Shown: positions 1 through 9,050, counted from the first letter of the stretch. The stretch: DNA of 64,000 nucleotides from Streptomyces diastaticus subsp. diastaticus (GCF_011170125.1 NZ_BLLN01000002.1:124001-188000), one strand, 5' to 3'. Translations and numbers: made by a program. The notes: generated by a model not told the origin, from the letters alone.

Positions 1-456
1 GGCGCCGGGATCGAGCGGGCCGAGCAGCGGCACTCCGGCGTCGGCCATGAGTCTCTTGGCGCGCGTCTTGGAGGCCATCGCCTCGATCGCCTCGGGGTCG
101 GGGCCGATCCAGATGAGCCCGGCGTCCCGCACGGCGCGGGCGAAGGCGGCGTTCTCGGAGAGGAAGCCGTAGCCGGGGTGGACGGCGTCGGCTCCGGCGG
201 CGCGGGCGGCGGCGATGACGAGGTCGCCGCGCAGGTAGGTGTCGGCGGGGGCGTCGCCGGGGAGCCGCACGGCGGCGCCGGCCTCGCGGACGTGGGCGGC
301 CGAGGCGTCGGGGTCGGCGTAGACGGCGACGGTGGTCAGGCCCAGGTGGTGGCAAGTGCGCAGGACACGGCGGGCTATCTCGCCCCGGTTGGCGACCAGG
401 ACGCGGGTCAGGGGCCGGTCCGGCGTGGCGGGATGGCGGGAGGGGGTGGTGGTCAT
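1..456 (-). CDS. Acetyl/propionyl-CoA carboxylase, biotin carboxylase subunit (N-terminal part)
   Basis: Biotin carboxylase half of an acyl-CoA carboxylase, which uses ATP and bicarbonate to carboxylate biotin for the partner carboxyltransferase. Only the first 152 codons lie in the window; the gene runs off the left edge. The N-terminal fold is diagnostic: [13 protein letters not shown] near residue 19, then [12 protein letters not shown] and a [13 protein letters not shown] segment. ATG at 456-454 follows a TGAGG ribosome site that includes the stop of the upstream carboxyltransferase gene, 10 bp away, so the two are one operon. Whether the missing part carries a biotinyl domain (as in methylcrotonyl- or geranyl-CoA carboxylase alpha chains) cannot be seen. 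Confidence 0.93.
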   Translation of the reverse strand, partial: MTTTPSRHPATPDRPLTRVLVANRGEIARRVLRTCHHLGLTTVAVYADPDASAAHVREAGAAVRLPGDAPADTYLRGDLVIAAARAAGADAVHPGYGFLSENAAFARAVRDAGLIWIGPDPEAIEAMASKTRAKRLMADAGVPLLGPLDPGA

Positions 457-466
457 GGTGTGGGCC

Positions 467-2065
467 TCACATCCGGAAGACGCCGAAGCCGCCACGGGCG
501 CCCTCGACGGGGGCGGTGTGGACGGCGGACAGGCACAGGCCGAGGACGGTGCGGGTGTCGCGGGGGTCGATGACGCCGTCGTCGTAGAGCCGCCCGGAGA
601 GGAACGCCGGCAGGGACTCGGCCTCGATCTGCTGCTCGACCATGGCGCGCAGCGCGGCGTCCGCCTCGTCGTCGTAGGGGCGCCCCTTGGCGGCGGCGGA
701 CTGGCGGGCGACGATGGAGAGGACTCCGGCGAGCTGCTGCGGGCCCATGACGGCGGACTTGGCGCTGGGCCAGGCGAAGAGGAAGCGGGGCTCGTAGGCG
801 CGGCCGCACATGCCGTAGTGCCCGGCGCCGTAGGAGGCGCCCATGAGGACCGAGAGGTGCGGGACGCGTGAGTTGGAGACGGCGTTGATCATCATGGCGC
901 CGTGTTTGATGATGCCGCCCTGCTCGTACTCCTTGCCGACCATGTAGCCGGTGGTGTTGTGCAGGAAGACCAGCGGGACGTCGCGCTGGTTGGCGAGCTG
1001 GATGAACTGGGCGGCCTTCTGCGACTCCTCGCTGAACAGCACGCCCCGCGCGTTGGCGAGGACGCCGACCGGATAGCCGTGCAGCGTGGCCCAGCCGGTG
1101 ACGAGGCTCGGTCCGTACAGCGGCTTGAACGCGTCGAAGTCCGAGCCGTCGACGATGCGGGCGATGACCTCGTGCGGGTCGAACGGCGTCCTCAGGTCCT
1201 CGGGCACGATGCCGAGGAGTTCCTCCGGGTCGTACCTCGGTTCCCGGGCCGGTGCCGGGTCGGGGTGCGCCTTGCGCCAGTTGAGGCGGGCGACGACGCG
1301 GCGGGCGCGGAGCAGCGCCTCGGGTTCGTCCTCGGCGAGGTGGTCGGCGAGGCCGGAGACGCGGGCGTGCATCTCGGCGCCGCCCAGCGATTCGTCGTCG
1401 CTCTCCTCGCCGGTGGCCATCCTGACCAGCGGCGGCCCGCCGAGGAACACCTTGGAACGCTCCTTGACCATGATCACGTGGTCGGACATGCCGGGGATGT
1501 ACGCGCCTCCGGCCGTCGAGTTGCCGAAGACCACGGCGACGGTGGGGACGCCGGCGGCGGAGAGTCGGGTCAGGTCGCGGAAGAGGGCCCCGCCGGGGAT
1601 GAAGATCTCCTTCTGCGAGGGCAGGTCGGCGCCGCCGGACTCGACGAGGCTGATGCAGGGCAGCCGGTTGGCGAAGGCGATCTCGTTGGCGCGCGCGGCC
1701 TTCCTCAGCGTCCACGGGTTGGAGGCTCCGCCGCGCACGGTCGGGTCGTTGGCGGTGATGAGGCATTCGACGCCGCTGACCGTGCCGATGCCGGTGATCA
1801 GCGAGGCGCCCACCGCGTAGTCGCTGCCCCAGGCGGCGAGCGGCGACAGCTCCAGGAACGGGGTGTCCTCGTCCAGCAGGAGTTCGACGCGTTCGCGGGC
1901 GAGGAGTTTGCCGCGCTTCCGGTGGCGTTCGACGTACTTCTCGCCGCCGCCCGCGAGGGCCTTGGCGTGCTCGGCCGCCAGCGCGTCGAGCTTGCCGAGC
2001 AGGGCTTCGCGGTGGGCCGCGTACTCGGCGGAGGCGGGGTCCAGCGCGGTGGGCAGGACGGTCAC
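467..2065 (-). CDS. Acyl-CoA carboxylase carboxyltransferase (beta) subunit
   Basis: Carboxyltransferase subunit, 532 residues, moving the carboxyl group from biotin to an acyl-CoA. Crotonase-fold motifs of the family are clear: [45 protein letters not shown] and, in the second half, [11 protein letters not shown] and [16 protein letters not shown]. These resemble methylcrotonyl/geranyl-CoA carboxylase beta chains more than propionyl-CoA carboxylases. GTG at 2065 overlaps the stop of the upstream AtuA-family gene by 4 bases (GTGA), and the biotin carboxylase follows 10 bp downstream. Substrate is inferred to be a branched or unsaturated acyl-CoA from the AtuA neighbour; the exact one is unknown. 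Confidence 0.92.
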   Translation of the reverse strand: MTVLPTALDPASAEYAAHREALLGKLDALAAEHAKALAGGGEKYVERHRKRGKLLARERVELLLDEDTPFLELSPLAAWGSDYAVGASLITGIGTVSGVECLITANDPTVRGGASNPWTLRKAARANEIAFANRLPCISLVESGGADLPSQKEIFIPGGALFRDLTRLSAAGVPTVAVVFGNSTAGGAYIPGMSDHVIMVKERSKVFLGGPPLVRMATGEESDDESLGGAEMHARVSGLADHLAEDEPEALLRARRVVARLNWRKAHPDPAPAREPRYDPEELLGIVPEDLRTPFDPHEVIARIVDGSDFDAFKPLYGPSLVTGWATLHGYPVGVLANARGVLFSEESQKAAQFIQLANQRDVPLVFLHNTTGYMVGKEYEQGGIIKHGAMMINAVSNSRVPHLSVLMGASYGAGHYGMCGRAYEPRFLFAWPSAKSAVMGPQQLAGVLSIVARQSAAAKGRPYDDEADAALRAMVEQQIEAESLPAFLSGRLYDDGVIDPRDTRTVLGLCLSAVHTAPVEGARGGFGVFRM

Positions 2066-3807
2066 TGCGGTACCTCCGTGGTCGGGGCCCGCGGGGCCAG
2101 GAGCGTTTCGGGGAGGTCGACGTGGCGGGCGCGCAGCCACTCGCCGAGCCCCTTGGCCTGCGGGTCGAAGCGGTCCTGCGCGGCGGCGCCCTCCCCGAGC
2201 AGCCCCTCGATGTGGAAGTTGACGGCGTTCAGCGCGGGCAGCGCGTACCGCGTGAGGGGCAGACCGGCGGTCTCCGGCAGGAGTTCGCGCAGCCGCTCGA
2301 CGGTGAGTGTGTGCACCAGCCAGCGGTACGCCCGCTGGTCGCGGACCCACACGCCGATGTTGGCGCTGCCGCCCTTGTCGCCGCTGCGGGCCCCGGCGAC
2401 GGTGCCGAGGGGCAGCCGGCGGGTCGCTCCCGGGGGCAGCGGCGCGGGCGGCGCCGGCTCCCGGGCCGGGGCGAGGGCGCGGGTGCGGGCGGGGTCGGTG
2501 ACGGTCAGGCGGGTGCCGTCGGGCAGCACGGCGGTGTGGCTGACCTGGTCGCGCTCGACGGGGACGGCCTCGAAGACGCCGTACGGGGACCCCTTGCCGG
2601 GCGGCGCGGTCAGGTGGAACCCCGGATACCCGGCGAGGGCCAGTTCGACGGCGGCACCGCTGACGGCCCGCCCCGCCTTCTCCGGCTCGGGGTCGCGGAC
2701 GACCAGGCGGAGCAGCGCGCTGGCGGTCTCCTCGGTGGCGGCGTCCGCGTGGTCGGTGCGGGCCAGTTCCCAGCGGACCTCCCTCGGCCCGGCGGCCGCG
2801 AGCGCGTCGCCCATCTGCGCCTGGACGAGGTCCGCCTTGGCCTCGATGTCGAGCCCGGTCAGCACGAAGACGACCTCGTTGCGCCACCCGCCGAGCCGGG
2901 TCAGGCCCGCCTTGAGGGTGGGCGGCGGGGCCTCGCCGCGTACGCCCTCGACGCGGACCCGGTCGGGGCCCTCCTGGCGGAGCCGGACGGTGTCGAGGCG
3001 GGCGGTGACGTCGGGGCCCGCGTACCGGGGGCCGGTCGTCTCGTAGAGGAGCTGGGCGGTGGCGGTGCCGACGGTGACGGTGCCGCCGGTGCCGGGGTGT
3101 TTGGTGAGGACGCTGCTGCCGTCGGCGTGGATCTCGGCGAGCGGGAAGCCGGGGCGGCGCAGGAGGGCCGGGTCGTGGTCGGTGAAGAAGGCGTAGTTGC
3201 CGCCGGTGGCCTGGGTGCCGCACTCCAGCAGGTGCCCGGCGACGACGGCCCCGGCGAGCTGGTCGTGGTCGTCCGGCGTCCACCCGAAGTGGGCGGCGGC
3301 GGGCCCGGAGACGAGGGCGGCGTCGGTGACGCGGCCGGTGACGACCACGTCGGCGTCCGCCTGCAGGCAGGCGGCGATGCCGAACCCCCCGAGGTAGGCG
3401 TTGGCGGTGAGCACACCCTCGCCCCAGCCGCCGGGCCGGTGCGACAGATCGTCCCCCTCGACGTGCGCGACGCGCGTGGGCAGGCCCAGCCTCCCCGCCA
3501 GCTGACGTATGCGCTCGGCCAGTCCGGCCGGGTTCAGCCCGCCCGCGTTGGTGACGATCCGCACGCCGCGCTCGTGGGCGAGGCCGAGGCACTGCTCCAG
3601 TTGGCGCAGGTGGGTACGGGCGTAACCGCGCCCCGGGTCGGCGAGGCGGTCGCGGCCGAGGATGAGCAGGGTGAGTTCGGCGAGGTAGTCGCCGGTCAGC
3701 ACGTCGAGGGGGCCGCCGGTGAGCATCTCCCGCAGGGCCTCGAACCGGTCGCCGTAGAACCCGGAGGCGTTGCCGATCCGCAGCGGCGCGGGCGGCGGGG
3801 CGCTCAC
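2062..3807 (-). CDS. AtuA-family (DUF1446) acyclic terpene utilization protein
   Basis: 581-residue protein of the AtuA/DUF1446 family. Family features are visible: RIGNASGFYGDR at the N-terminus, VTNAGGLNPAGLAERI, the LTANAYLGGFGIAACL stretch, TGRVTDAALVSGPAAAHFGW, and a C-terminal domain with AGARSGDKGGSANIGVW. AtuA is required for acyclic terpene (citronellol/geraniol) catabolism in Pseudomonas, but its reaction is unsettled and actinomycete homologues sit beside carboxylases for branched-chain acyl-CoA. GTG at 3807 overlaps the preceding gene's TGA and the gene's own TGA overlaps the next GTG, so translation is coupled on both sides. The role in this operon is inferred from context. Confidence 0.9.
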   Translation of the reverse strand: MSAPPPAPLRIGNASGFYGDRFEALREMLTGGPLDVLTGDYLAELTLLILGRDRLADPGRGYARTHLRQLEQCLGLAHERGVRIVTNAGGLNPAGLAERIRQLAGRLGLPTRVAHVEGDDLSHRPGGWGEGVLTANAYLGGFGIAACLQADADVVVTGRVTDAALVSGPAAAHFGWTPDDHDQLAGAVVAGHLLECGTQATGGNYAFFTDHDPALLRRPGFPLAEIHADGSSVLTKHPGTGGTVTVGTATAQLLYETTGPRYAGPDVTARLDTVRLRQEGPDRVRVEGVRGEAPPPTLKAGLTRLGGWRNEVVFVLTGLDIEAKADLVQAQMGDALAAAGPREVRWELARTDHADAATEETASALLRLVVRDPEPEKAGRAVSGAAVELALAGYPGFHLTAPPGKGSPYGVFEAVPVERDQVSHTAVLPDGTRLTVTDPARTRALAPAREPAPPAPLPPGATRRLPLGTVAGARSGDKGGSANIGVWVRDQRAYRWLVHTLTVERLRELLPETAGLPLTRYALPALNAVNFHIEGLLGEGAAAQDRFDPQAKGLGEWLRARHVDLPETLLAPRAPTTEVPQ

Positions 3808-4601
3808 GCCGTCTCCCCGCGCGGCGGCCGGGGCGTGCCGGGTGGCCCGGCGAACGCCTGGGCGAGGCCCAGCCAGCGCTCCGCGTCCGGCCCCTCGGCG
3901 CGCACGGCGAGGTCGTCGCGGTGCGCGCGGCGCGTGACGAGCAGGCAGAAGTCGAGCGCCGGACCGGTCACCCGCTGGGGCGCGTCCTCCGGACCGTACG
4001 TCCAGCGGCCCTCCCCTTGCGGAGGCGTCAGCTCGATCCGGAACGGCGCCTCGGGCGGCGTCAGCCCGTTCATCGCGTAGGCGAAGTCCCGGGTGCGCCA
4101 GCCCAGCCGGGCGATGTGCCGGAGCCGGCCGGTGGGCGCACGCCGCACGCCGAGGGCGTCGGCCACGTCCTGCCCGTGCGCCCAGGTCTCCATCAGCCGG
4201 GCGGTGGCCATCGACGGCACGCTCATCGGCGGCCCGTACCAGGGCACCCGCGTCCCCGGCTCCGCCGCCCGCAGGGCCGCGTCGAGCGCGGCCCGGCCGG
4301 CGCGCCACCCGGTGAGCGACTCGGCGGGCGGCAGGGCGGCCCGGGCCTCGGCCGCCTCGTCGACGAAGGTGAACGGCCGTGCGCTCGCCTCGGCCACATG
4401 CGCGGCGAAGGCCTCCGGATCGGTGACGGCGGTCAGCGCCACCCGGTCGGTCCAGGCGAGATGGGCTACCTGGTGCGCGACGGTCCACCCTTCGGCGGGC
4501 GTCGCCACCTTCCACTCGGCGTCACTCAACCCGGCCACCAACGCGTCGAGTTCGTCACTCTCGGCGACCAGGTCGTCCAGTACGGGCAAGGGATCGGACA
4601 C
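3804..4601 (-). CDS. TIGR03084-type metal-binding protein (DinB/maleylpyruvate isomerase superfamily)
   Basis: 265-residue first gene of the carboxylase operon. It resembles the TIGR03084 group within the DinB-like, mycothiol-dependent maleylpyruvate isomerase superfamily: N-terminal EGWTVAHQVAHLAWTD with metal-ligand histidines and a later MATARLMETWAHGQDVADALG segment with another histidine. The C-terminal part is an SCP2-like extension. GTG at 4601 is chosen because GGGAGGAACGAGTC lies just before it, whereas the longer frame to 4673 has no ribosome site. This family commonly accompanies acyl-CoA carboxylase/AtuA genes in actinomycetes; its reaction is unknown. The palindrome at 4665-4688 lies upstream. 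Confidence 0.82.
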   Translation of the reverse strand: MSDPLPVLDDLVAESDELDALVAGLSDAEWKVATPAEGWTVAHQVAHLAWTDRVALTAVTDPEAFAAHVAEASARPFTFVDEAAEARAALPPAESLTGWRAGRAALDAALRAAEPGTRVPWYGPPMSVPSMATARLMETWAHGQDVADALGVRRAPTGRLRHIARLGWRTRDFAYAMNGLTPPEAPFRIELTPPQGEGRWTYGPEDAPQRVTGPALDFCLLVTRRAHRDDLAVRAEGPDAERWLGLAQAFAGPPGTPRPPRGETA

Positions 4602-4664
4602 GACTCGTTCCTCCCGGGCACGGCGGGCACTGCGGCGTGCTGGGAGCATGGCAGCGCGAAAAGG

Positions 4665-4688
4665 AACAAGCAAGCGTGCTTGCAGGTT
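4665..4688. promoter_or_regulatory. Imperfect palindrome, candidate TetR-type operator for the carboxylase operon
   Basis: Two 11-base arms, AACAAGCAAGC and GCTTGCAGGTT, flank a GT centre; 9 of 11 positions pair. It lies 64 bp upstream of the operon's first start codon and about 160 bp from the divergent secreted-protein gene. Palindromes with CAAGC/GCTTG cores are typical TetR-family operators in Streptomyces acyl-CoA operons. No regulator gene lies next to it in this window, so the binding protein is unknown. Confidence 0.55.
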
Positions 4689-4847
4689 TCTCCGGTCGGC
4701 GACAAGGGGGCCCTCACGGCCGCACCGCCTTCACCTTCTCTCCACTGATGGAACATCTCGCGGGGGTAACGAAAAAATCAACCGCTCGCCATGCAGTCAG
4801 GTAGCTGACGCTCTGTCAGTATCGACACTCGGGAGGGATCAGGGGTT

Positions 4848-5288
4848 ATGACATCCGGAGCCAACAGAGGACTCAGGCGGGCAGGCGTCATCGCGGCAGC
4901 AGCGCTCGTGCCGTTCGCCGTCGTGAACAACGCCTGGGCAGGGGAGTACGAGAGCTACATCGTTCAGGCCCTTCCAGGTTTCGAGTCCAGCCGATGGACG
5001 GACGACGGTGGTACCGGGGTGACCAAGGTCGAGTTCACCAAATGCAAGGTGAACAGCGGCTACACCGCGTTCACCAGCACACATGTTCAAATGTGGGAGC
5101 ACATAAAGGCCTGGCCGGACGAGCAGCGCGGGTCCACACGCAAGTACACCGCCTGCAAGACCGGCACGTCCGTGGGGGAGTTCCCGGCCATGACCAAGGG
5201 TGACGTCTCCTACTTCAAGGTTTCCAAGATCAACGGGGGCACAGGGACGATCCACCTGGATGTGAGCAAGGTCCGCGTCGCCCACTGA
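4848..5288 (+). CDS. Small secreted two-cysteine protein, unknown function
   Basis: 146-residue protein not recognised by family. It has a classical Sec signal peptide: RRAG after a short N-region, a hydrophobic core, and a probable cleavage after NAWA at residue 31. The mature part is about 115 residues with exactly two cysteines (66 and 103), likely a disulfide, and ends in a beta-rich IHLDVSKVRVAH. ATG at 4848 follows GGGAGG with an 11-base gap. Downstream, a strong hairpin separates it from an ABC transporter operon on the same strand, an arrangement common when the first, secreted product is needed in excess. Function is unknown; a bacteriocin-like or signalling role is only inference. 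Confidence 0.78.
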   Translation: MTSGANRGLRRAGVIAAAALVPFAVVNNAWAGEYESYIVQALPGFESSRWTDDGGTGVTKVEFTKCKVNSGYTAFTSTHVQMWEHIKAWPDEQRGSTRKYTACKTGTSVGEFPAMTKGDVSYFKVSKINGGTGTIHLDVSKVRVAH

Positions 5289-5293
5289 TTCCC

Positions 5294-5328
5294 ACCCGGA
5301 GGGGGCCCCTCAGCAGCCCCCTCCGGGT
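5294..5328 (+). terminator. Hairpin between the secreted-protein gene and the ABC operon
   Basis: A perfect 13-bp stem (5294-5306 with 5316-5328) with a 9-nt loop, centred on GGAGGGGGC/GCCCCCTCC, starting 6 bp after the stop codon. There is no T-tract, as is usual in Streptomyces. It probably ends most transcripts after the first gene while allowing some read-through. Confidence 0.75.
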
Positions 5329-5349
5329 CCCTCCGGAAAGAACCCCTGT

Positions 5350-6108
5350 ATGCCCATCGCGTTCGACCGATGCACCTTCGCCTACCGGCGCCGCCGATAC
5401 GTCATCGACCGCCTGAATCTGACCTTCTCGACAGGCCGCACGGTCCTGCTCGGCCCTAACGGAGCCGGGAAGTCCACGCTCCTCGCCCTCGCCGCCTCCG
5501 CTTTGCGTCCGGGTGCGGGAACAGTGCGTCACGAATCGACGCGAACCACGGCCAAGCGCGCCCAGTTGGCCGCGTACCGGCGCAACGTGGCCTGGATGCC
5601 TCAGGAGTTGTCGGTGGTTCCGGGTCTGACCGCCCGCGAGCAGGTGGCCTACGCGGGATGGCTGAAGGGCCTGAGCCGTCGCGAGGCCTGGGAGAGAGCC
5701 CTTGGTGCGCTGCGCCAGGTGGAGCTGGGCAACCGGGCGGACGAGAAGGTCAGCTCCCTCTCCGGCGGCCAGCAGCGCCGGGTGGGTGTCGCTCAGGCGC
5801 TCGTCCACGAAGCGCGCGTGCTCCTCCTGGACGAGCCGACGGCCGGCATGGACCCTCGTCAGCGCACCGTCTTCCACGAGGCGCTGGCGGGACTACCACC
5901 ATCGGTCCACGTCATTCTCTCCACCCACGACACGGCGGACCTGGAGGCGGTCTATGACCAGGTGGTCGTGGTGGACGAGGGCCGCGTCGCCTTCCAGGGG
6001 CCGGTTCGCGCGTTCCTGGGCCACGCCGACCCTGCCGCCGTTCCCGGCCGCAAGGCTGATTCCGCCTACCACACGCTGACGGGCGGGAACCGCACATGGG
6101 ATTCCTGA
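5350..6108 (+). CDS. ABC transporter ATP-binding protein
   Basis: 252-residue ATPase of an ABC exporter-type system. Walker A GPNGAGKST is at residues 35-43, the Q-loop MPQEL follows, the signature SLSGGQQRRVGVAQAL and Walker B VLLLDEPTAGMD are in the second half, and the H-loop is LSTHDTAD. It resembles CcmA/NatA-like ATPases that pair with ABC-2-type membrane proteins. The membrane partner at 6096 overlaps its end by 13 bp. ATG at 5350 has only a weak GGAAAG site. Substrate unknown; the secreted protein at 4848 is a candidate. Confidence 0.93.
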   Translation: MPIAFDRCTFAYRRRRYVIDRLNLTFSTGRTVLLGPNGAGKSTLLALAASALRPGAGTVRHESTRTTAKRAQLAAYRRNVAWMPQELSVVPGLTAREQVAYAGWLKGLSRREAWERALGALRQVELGNRADEKVSSLSGGQQRRVGVAQALVHEARVLLLDEPTAGMDPRQRTVFHEALAGLPPSVHVILSTHDTADLEAVYDQVVVVDEGRVAFQGPVRAFLGHADPAAVPGRKADSAYHTLTGGNRTWDS

Positions 6109-7361
6109 CCATCCTTCGCCGCTCTTCCCTGCGTTGGTCGGGTACGGCGATGCTCGGCCTCACCCTCTACTACTCACTGATCTGGCAGTCGGCCCCCTCC
6201 GGCTTCGGGGGCGACAGTGCGTTCACCGCCGCCCGGGCGCTCGCGCCCCTGCCGGGTCTGATCGCGGCGACCGCGGCCTGGGAGGCGGGCCGACTGCGGG
6301 TGGGCGGCGTCTGGCGGGGAACATCCGCACGGGGGCGCTACCGCGTCGCAGGCGACGCACTGACCGGCCTCGCCTGCACAGTACTTCTCGCGGATCTCCT
6401 GGCCGTCGGCCTTGCCTCTCACCACGTGGGCGCCTGGCCGCGCTGGGAGGACGTGCCGCTCCTGGCGGCGATGGTGGCTGCACAGTCCGCCGCCACGGCC
6501 GTCGGTTTCGGCATGGGGTGCGCGCTGCCGCGCTTCGTGGCCGTACCGCTCTGCGCCACCGTCTTCACGCTGTGGACCATGATTCCCGCGACGCTGGAGA
6601 CACCCTGGGTCCGTTACCTCACCGGACTGCCGACGGACGCCGCCACCGTCACCGACAGCCTCGCGCCCGCCGTGATGCTCGCCCCGGTACTGGTCGCCGC
6701 CGGTCTGACCACGGCCGTTCTGGCTGCCTCCGCCCCGTTGCGCCTCGCCGGAGTACGGGCGGTCGCGGCGGCCTGCTGCCTCGTCGCCGCCGCCATGCCC
6801 GCGTGGGCGCTGGTGGCCGAAGCGGGATACGAGATGCCCACGGTGCCACGGGCGGGCGCCGAGGTCTGCTCCGGCGACAGCCCCACAATCTGCGTTCCCA
6901 GGGAGTACGAGGAATCGCTGCCGAGGCTGCGCGCCGCTGCGGGCAAGGCACTGCCCCGGATGGCGGCTGCGGGCGTGGACACCCCTGCCTCGCTCCGCCT
7001 GGTCTCCATGGACGCCGAACTGGCCCCGGGCACCTGGCGGTTGCGTAACCAGGAGCCGCACACCGACTTGAGCGCGACGGACCTGGTTGCCACCGCGCCT
7101 GTGCCGATCCAGCGTTACGACGACTGCCCCAGCCTGCCGGACGACCAGCCCCGCACATCCCCGGGGCCTGCGACCGCGTGGCTGCGACTCGCCGCCGGCA
7201 TCCCCGAGAACACCGTACGGACGTGGCACGGCACGAGCACCCTGCGCCAGGTCGACCAGGTCCGCAGCCGTTCGAGCGCGGCCCAGCTCACCTGGCTGGA
7301 GCGGCAGTTGCGTGCCGTCAGCAGCTGCGACCCGCGCGTGCACGCCGAGGCACGCCGATGA
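6096..7361 (+). CDS. Membrane protein of ABC system with extracytoplasmic C-terminal domain
   Basis: 421 residues. The first 240 or so hold about six hydrophobic segments (for example MLGLTLYYSLIW, LTGLACTVLLADLLAVGLA, LAPVLVAAGLTTAVLAA), as in an ABC-2-like permease. The remaining 180 residues form a soluble domain beginning near EVCSGDSPTICVPREYEES and carrying several cysteines. I believe similar C-terminal domains are found in other actinomycete ABC membrane proteins (possibly DUF7224), but this was not checked. ATG overlaps the ATPase gene, and its stop overlaps the next ATG (ATGA), so the three are co-translated. It is called transporter subunit from context and topology, not from a catalytic motif. 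Confidence 0.75.
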   Translation: MGFLTILRRSSLRWSGTAMLGLTLYYSLIWQSAPSGFGGDSAFTAARALAPLPGLIAATAAWEAGRLRVGGVWRGTSARGRYRVAGDALTGLACTVLLADLLAVGLASHHVGAWPRWEDVPLLAAMVAAQSAATAVGFGMGCALPRFVAVPLCATVFTLWTMIPATLETPWVRYLTGLPTDAATVTDSLAPAVMLAPVLVAAGLTTAVLAASAPLRLAGVRAVAAACCLVAAAMPAWALVAEAGYEMPTVPRAGAEVCSGDSPTICVPREYEESLPRLRAAAGKALPRMAAAGVDTPASLRLVSMDAELAPGTWRLRNQEPHTDLSATDLVATAPVPIQRYDDCPSLPDDQPRTSPGPATAWLRLAAGIPENTVRTWHGTSTLRQVDQVRSRSSAAQLTWLERQLRAVSSCDPRVHAEARR

Positions 7362-7978
7362 GCGGCGGGCCGGGCCGCCCCTGGGGACACCCGTGGGCAG
7401 TGGCACGCCGGCCGTGGATCGTCGCCGCCGGCCTCGGCCTCTACGCGGTACTGCTGCTGGTGCGCGAGAGCGTCCTGCGTGTGCCCTCCCTGACGGTCTT
7501 CGGCAGCCCCGGGGTGAAGGCGATGAACTTCCTGCCCCTGATCGTGTGCGTCTGTCTGCTCCACTGCCTGGAGCGCCGCCTGCCGCCGGCCGAGGCCACC
7601 GCCGTCCGGGGGGTGGGGAACGCCGACCGCCTCCTGGTCGCCACCACTCTCGGCACGGTGGTACTGATCGGCACGGTGTTCCACCTGACCTTCGCCATGC
7701 CCTCGGCGACAGCGTGTGCCCGCAACACCATCGTCCTGACCGGCATCGCCCTGGCTGCCCGCGCCTGGCGTGGCGCGGCCCTGGCTGCCGTCGTCACCGT
7801 CGGCTGGCTGCTCCTGACCCTGGCCTGCGGCTTGCGCACCCCGGCCGACCCGTACCCGTGGGCAGTGCTCCTGGAGCCCGCGGGCCGGCCCGAGGCTGCT
7901 CTGGCCGCCTTGCTGGCCCTGGCGGCCGGACTCTACGCCGTGGGTCACCAGCCAGGCCGCGGTCGCACCCTCCGCTGA
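7358..7978 (+). CDS. Integral membrane protein, probable second subunit of the ABC system
   Basis: 206 residues with about five hydrophobic segments (WIVAAGLGLYAVLLLV, LLVATTLGTVVLIGTVF, TIVLTGIALAARAW, LAAVVTVGWLLLTLACG, ALAALLALAAGLYAVG). The family is not recognised. ATG at 7358 overlaps the preceding stop as ATGA, so it is translated with the upstream membrane protein and is likely part of the same complex. The next gene lies on the opposite strand, so this ends the operon. Confidence 0.72.
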   Translation: MSGGPGRPWGHPWAVARRPWIVAAGLGLYAVLLLVRESVLRVPSLTVFGSPGVKAMNFLPLIVCVCLLHCLERRLPPAEATAVRGVGNADRLLVATTLGTVVLIGTVFHLTFAMPSATACARNTIVLTGIALAARAWRGAALAAVVTVGWLLLTLACGLRTPADPYPWAVLLEPAGRPEAALAALLALAAGLYAVGHQPGRGRTLR

Positions 7979-8012
7979 CGTGGTGTCCGTGCCCCGGCCG
8001 CCCGGGGCCGCC

Positions 8013-8609
8013 TCAGGGCGTCCACGCCGGGTCGCGTCCGCTCAGGCCGACCACCTGGTCCAGCAGGGACGCGTTCTCGTCCACCGGCACCGGCGGGCCG
8101 AACATGCCGGCGCCGCCCGCGCCGGACTCGGTGGCCGCCGACAGCATGGTGTACGCGACCTCCAGGTCCGCCGGTTCGGGGGCGTACGGCTGACCGGTGG
8201 CGCGGGCCAGGTCCCAGCCGTGGACGACCAGTTCGTTGAGGGCGACCACTCCCGCGTCGGCGGCCGGGAAGGTCACACCGCCGGCCTGGGTCATGCCCTC
8301 CCAGGCGCCGGGGCTGCGCCAGGCGGCGGGAAGCTCGGTGAGCCGGGCGGCCAGCACCGCACGCCAGTCGTCGCCGAGGTCGGGGAGGGTGGCGCCCGGG
8401 TCGGTGTCCGTGGTGGGGCCCGCGTTCTTCAGGGCCGCGTCCCGGAAGGCGAGGCTGAGCCCGCTGAGGTGGCCGAGCAGGTTCCGCACCGCGTAGTCGG
8501 GGCAGGGCGTCGGGTCCTCGAACTGCTCCGGGGTCACACCGTCGACCAGGGCGGCGACCGCCATGGCGGCGGGGCCGAGGTCGGGGTGGCTGTCGTCGGA
8601 CGGGGTCAT
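8013..8609 (-). CDS. TIGR03086-type protein (mycothiol-dependent maleylpyruvate isomerase superfamily)
   Basis: 198 residues of the TIGR03086 group in the DinB/maleylpyruvate-isomerase superfamily, four-helix proteins that use mycothiol or bind a metal. Visible features are the N-terminal DPTPCPDYAVRNLLGHLSG, with a histidine ligand, and the later ALNELVVHGWDLARATG, with its HGWDLA motif. ATG at 8609 follows GAGGAAG with a good gap; longer upstream frames lack a ribosome site. It is monocistronic as far as can be seen. Substrate unknown. Confidence 0.85.
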   Translation of the reverse strand: MTPSDDSHPDLGPAAMAVAALVDGVTPEQFEDPTPCPDYAVRNLLGHLSGLSLAFRDAALKNAGPTTDTDPGATLPDLGDDWRAVLAARLTELPAAWRSPGAWEGMTQAGGVTFPAADAGVVALNELVVHGWDLARATGQPYAPEPADLEVAYTMLSAATESGAGGAGMFGPPVPVDENASLLDQVVGLSGRDPAWTP

Positions 8610-8784
8610 GGCGCACTTCCTCTCTCTCCTCACCATGGTGACCGCCCGGTGTCCGGAACTCGTCGGTGACGCGCGGGTGGGGTGCGGCAACGGCGTGAGC
8701 CCGCACGACGGCGGGCCCACCGCGGGCGCGACGCGTCCGCGGCCTCCCGCACGGCTGGGCACCCGCGGCGGACGGGAGTGACGG

Positions 8785-8940
8785 CTACGGCTGACCCGCC
8801 CGCCACCGCCGCTTGCGGGGTACGCCGTTCCGCACGGCGCCGGAGAGGGTGCCCACGCCGGTGCGCAGCGTGAGGTGGTCGAAGGCCGCCCCCACCCCGC
8901 GCGCGATCCATCCGCAGGCCCTGATCAGGTGCTCGGCCAT
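8785..8940 (-). CDS. Small basic hypothetical protein (51 aa)
   Basis: A 51-codon frame not recognised by family. It starts with ATG at 8940 after a GGGGAGAGGAC ribosome site, reads MAEHLIRACGWIARGVGAAF, and ends in a strongly basic tail (VPRKRRWRAGQP). Support comes from the ribosome site and the plausible amphipathic N-terminal half. There is no partner gene; function unknown. Confidence 0.5.
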   Translation of the reverse strand: MAEHLIRACGWIARGVGAAFDHLTLRTGVGTLSGAVRNGVPRKRRWRAGQP

Positions 8941-9050
8941 GACGTCCTCTCCCCACTCGTGCCGCGCGCTTGCGCGTACTCCGCAGGGACAGACGGGCCG
9001 GCAGGGCGGGAGGTTCCGTGGCGCCCGCGCCCGCCCGGCCGCGCGGGCGG

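Noticed and set aside
4848..5288. Secreted protein as a lactococcin 972 bacteriocin
   Set aside because: The context is similar but the sequence is longer, with two cysteines, and lacks the family's aromatic pattern.
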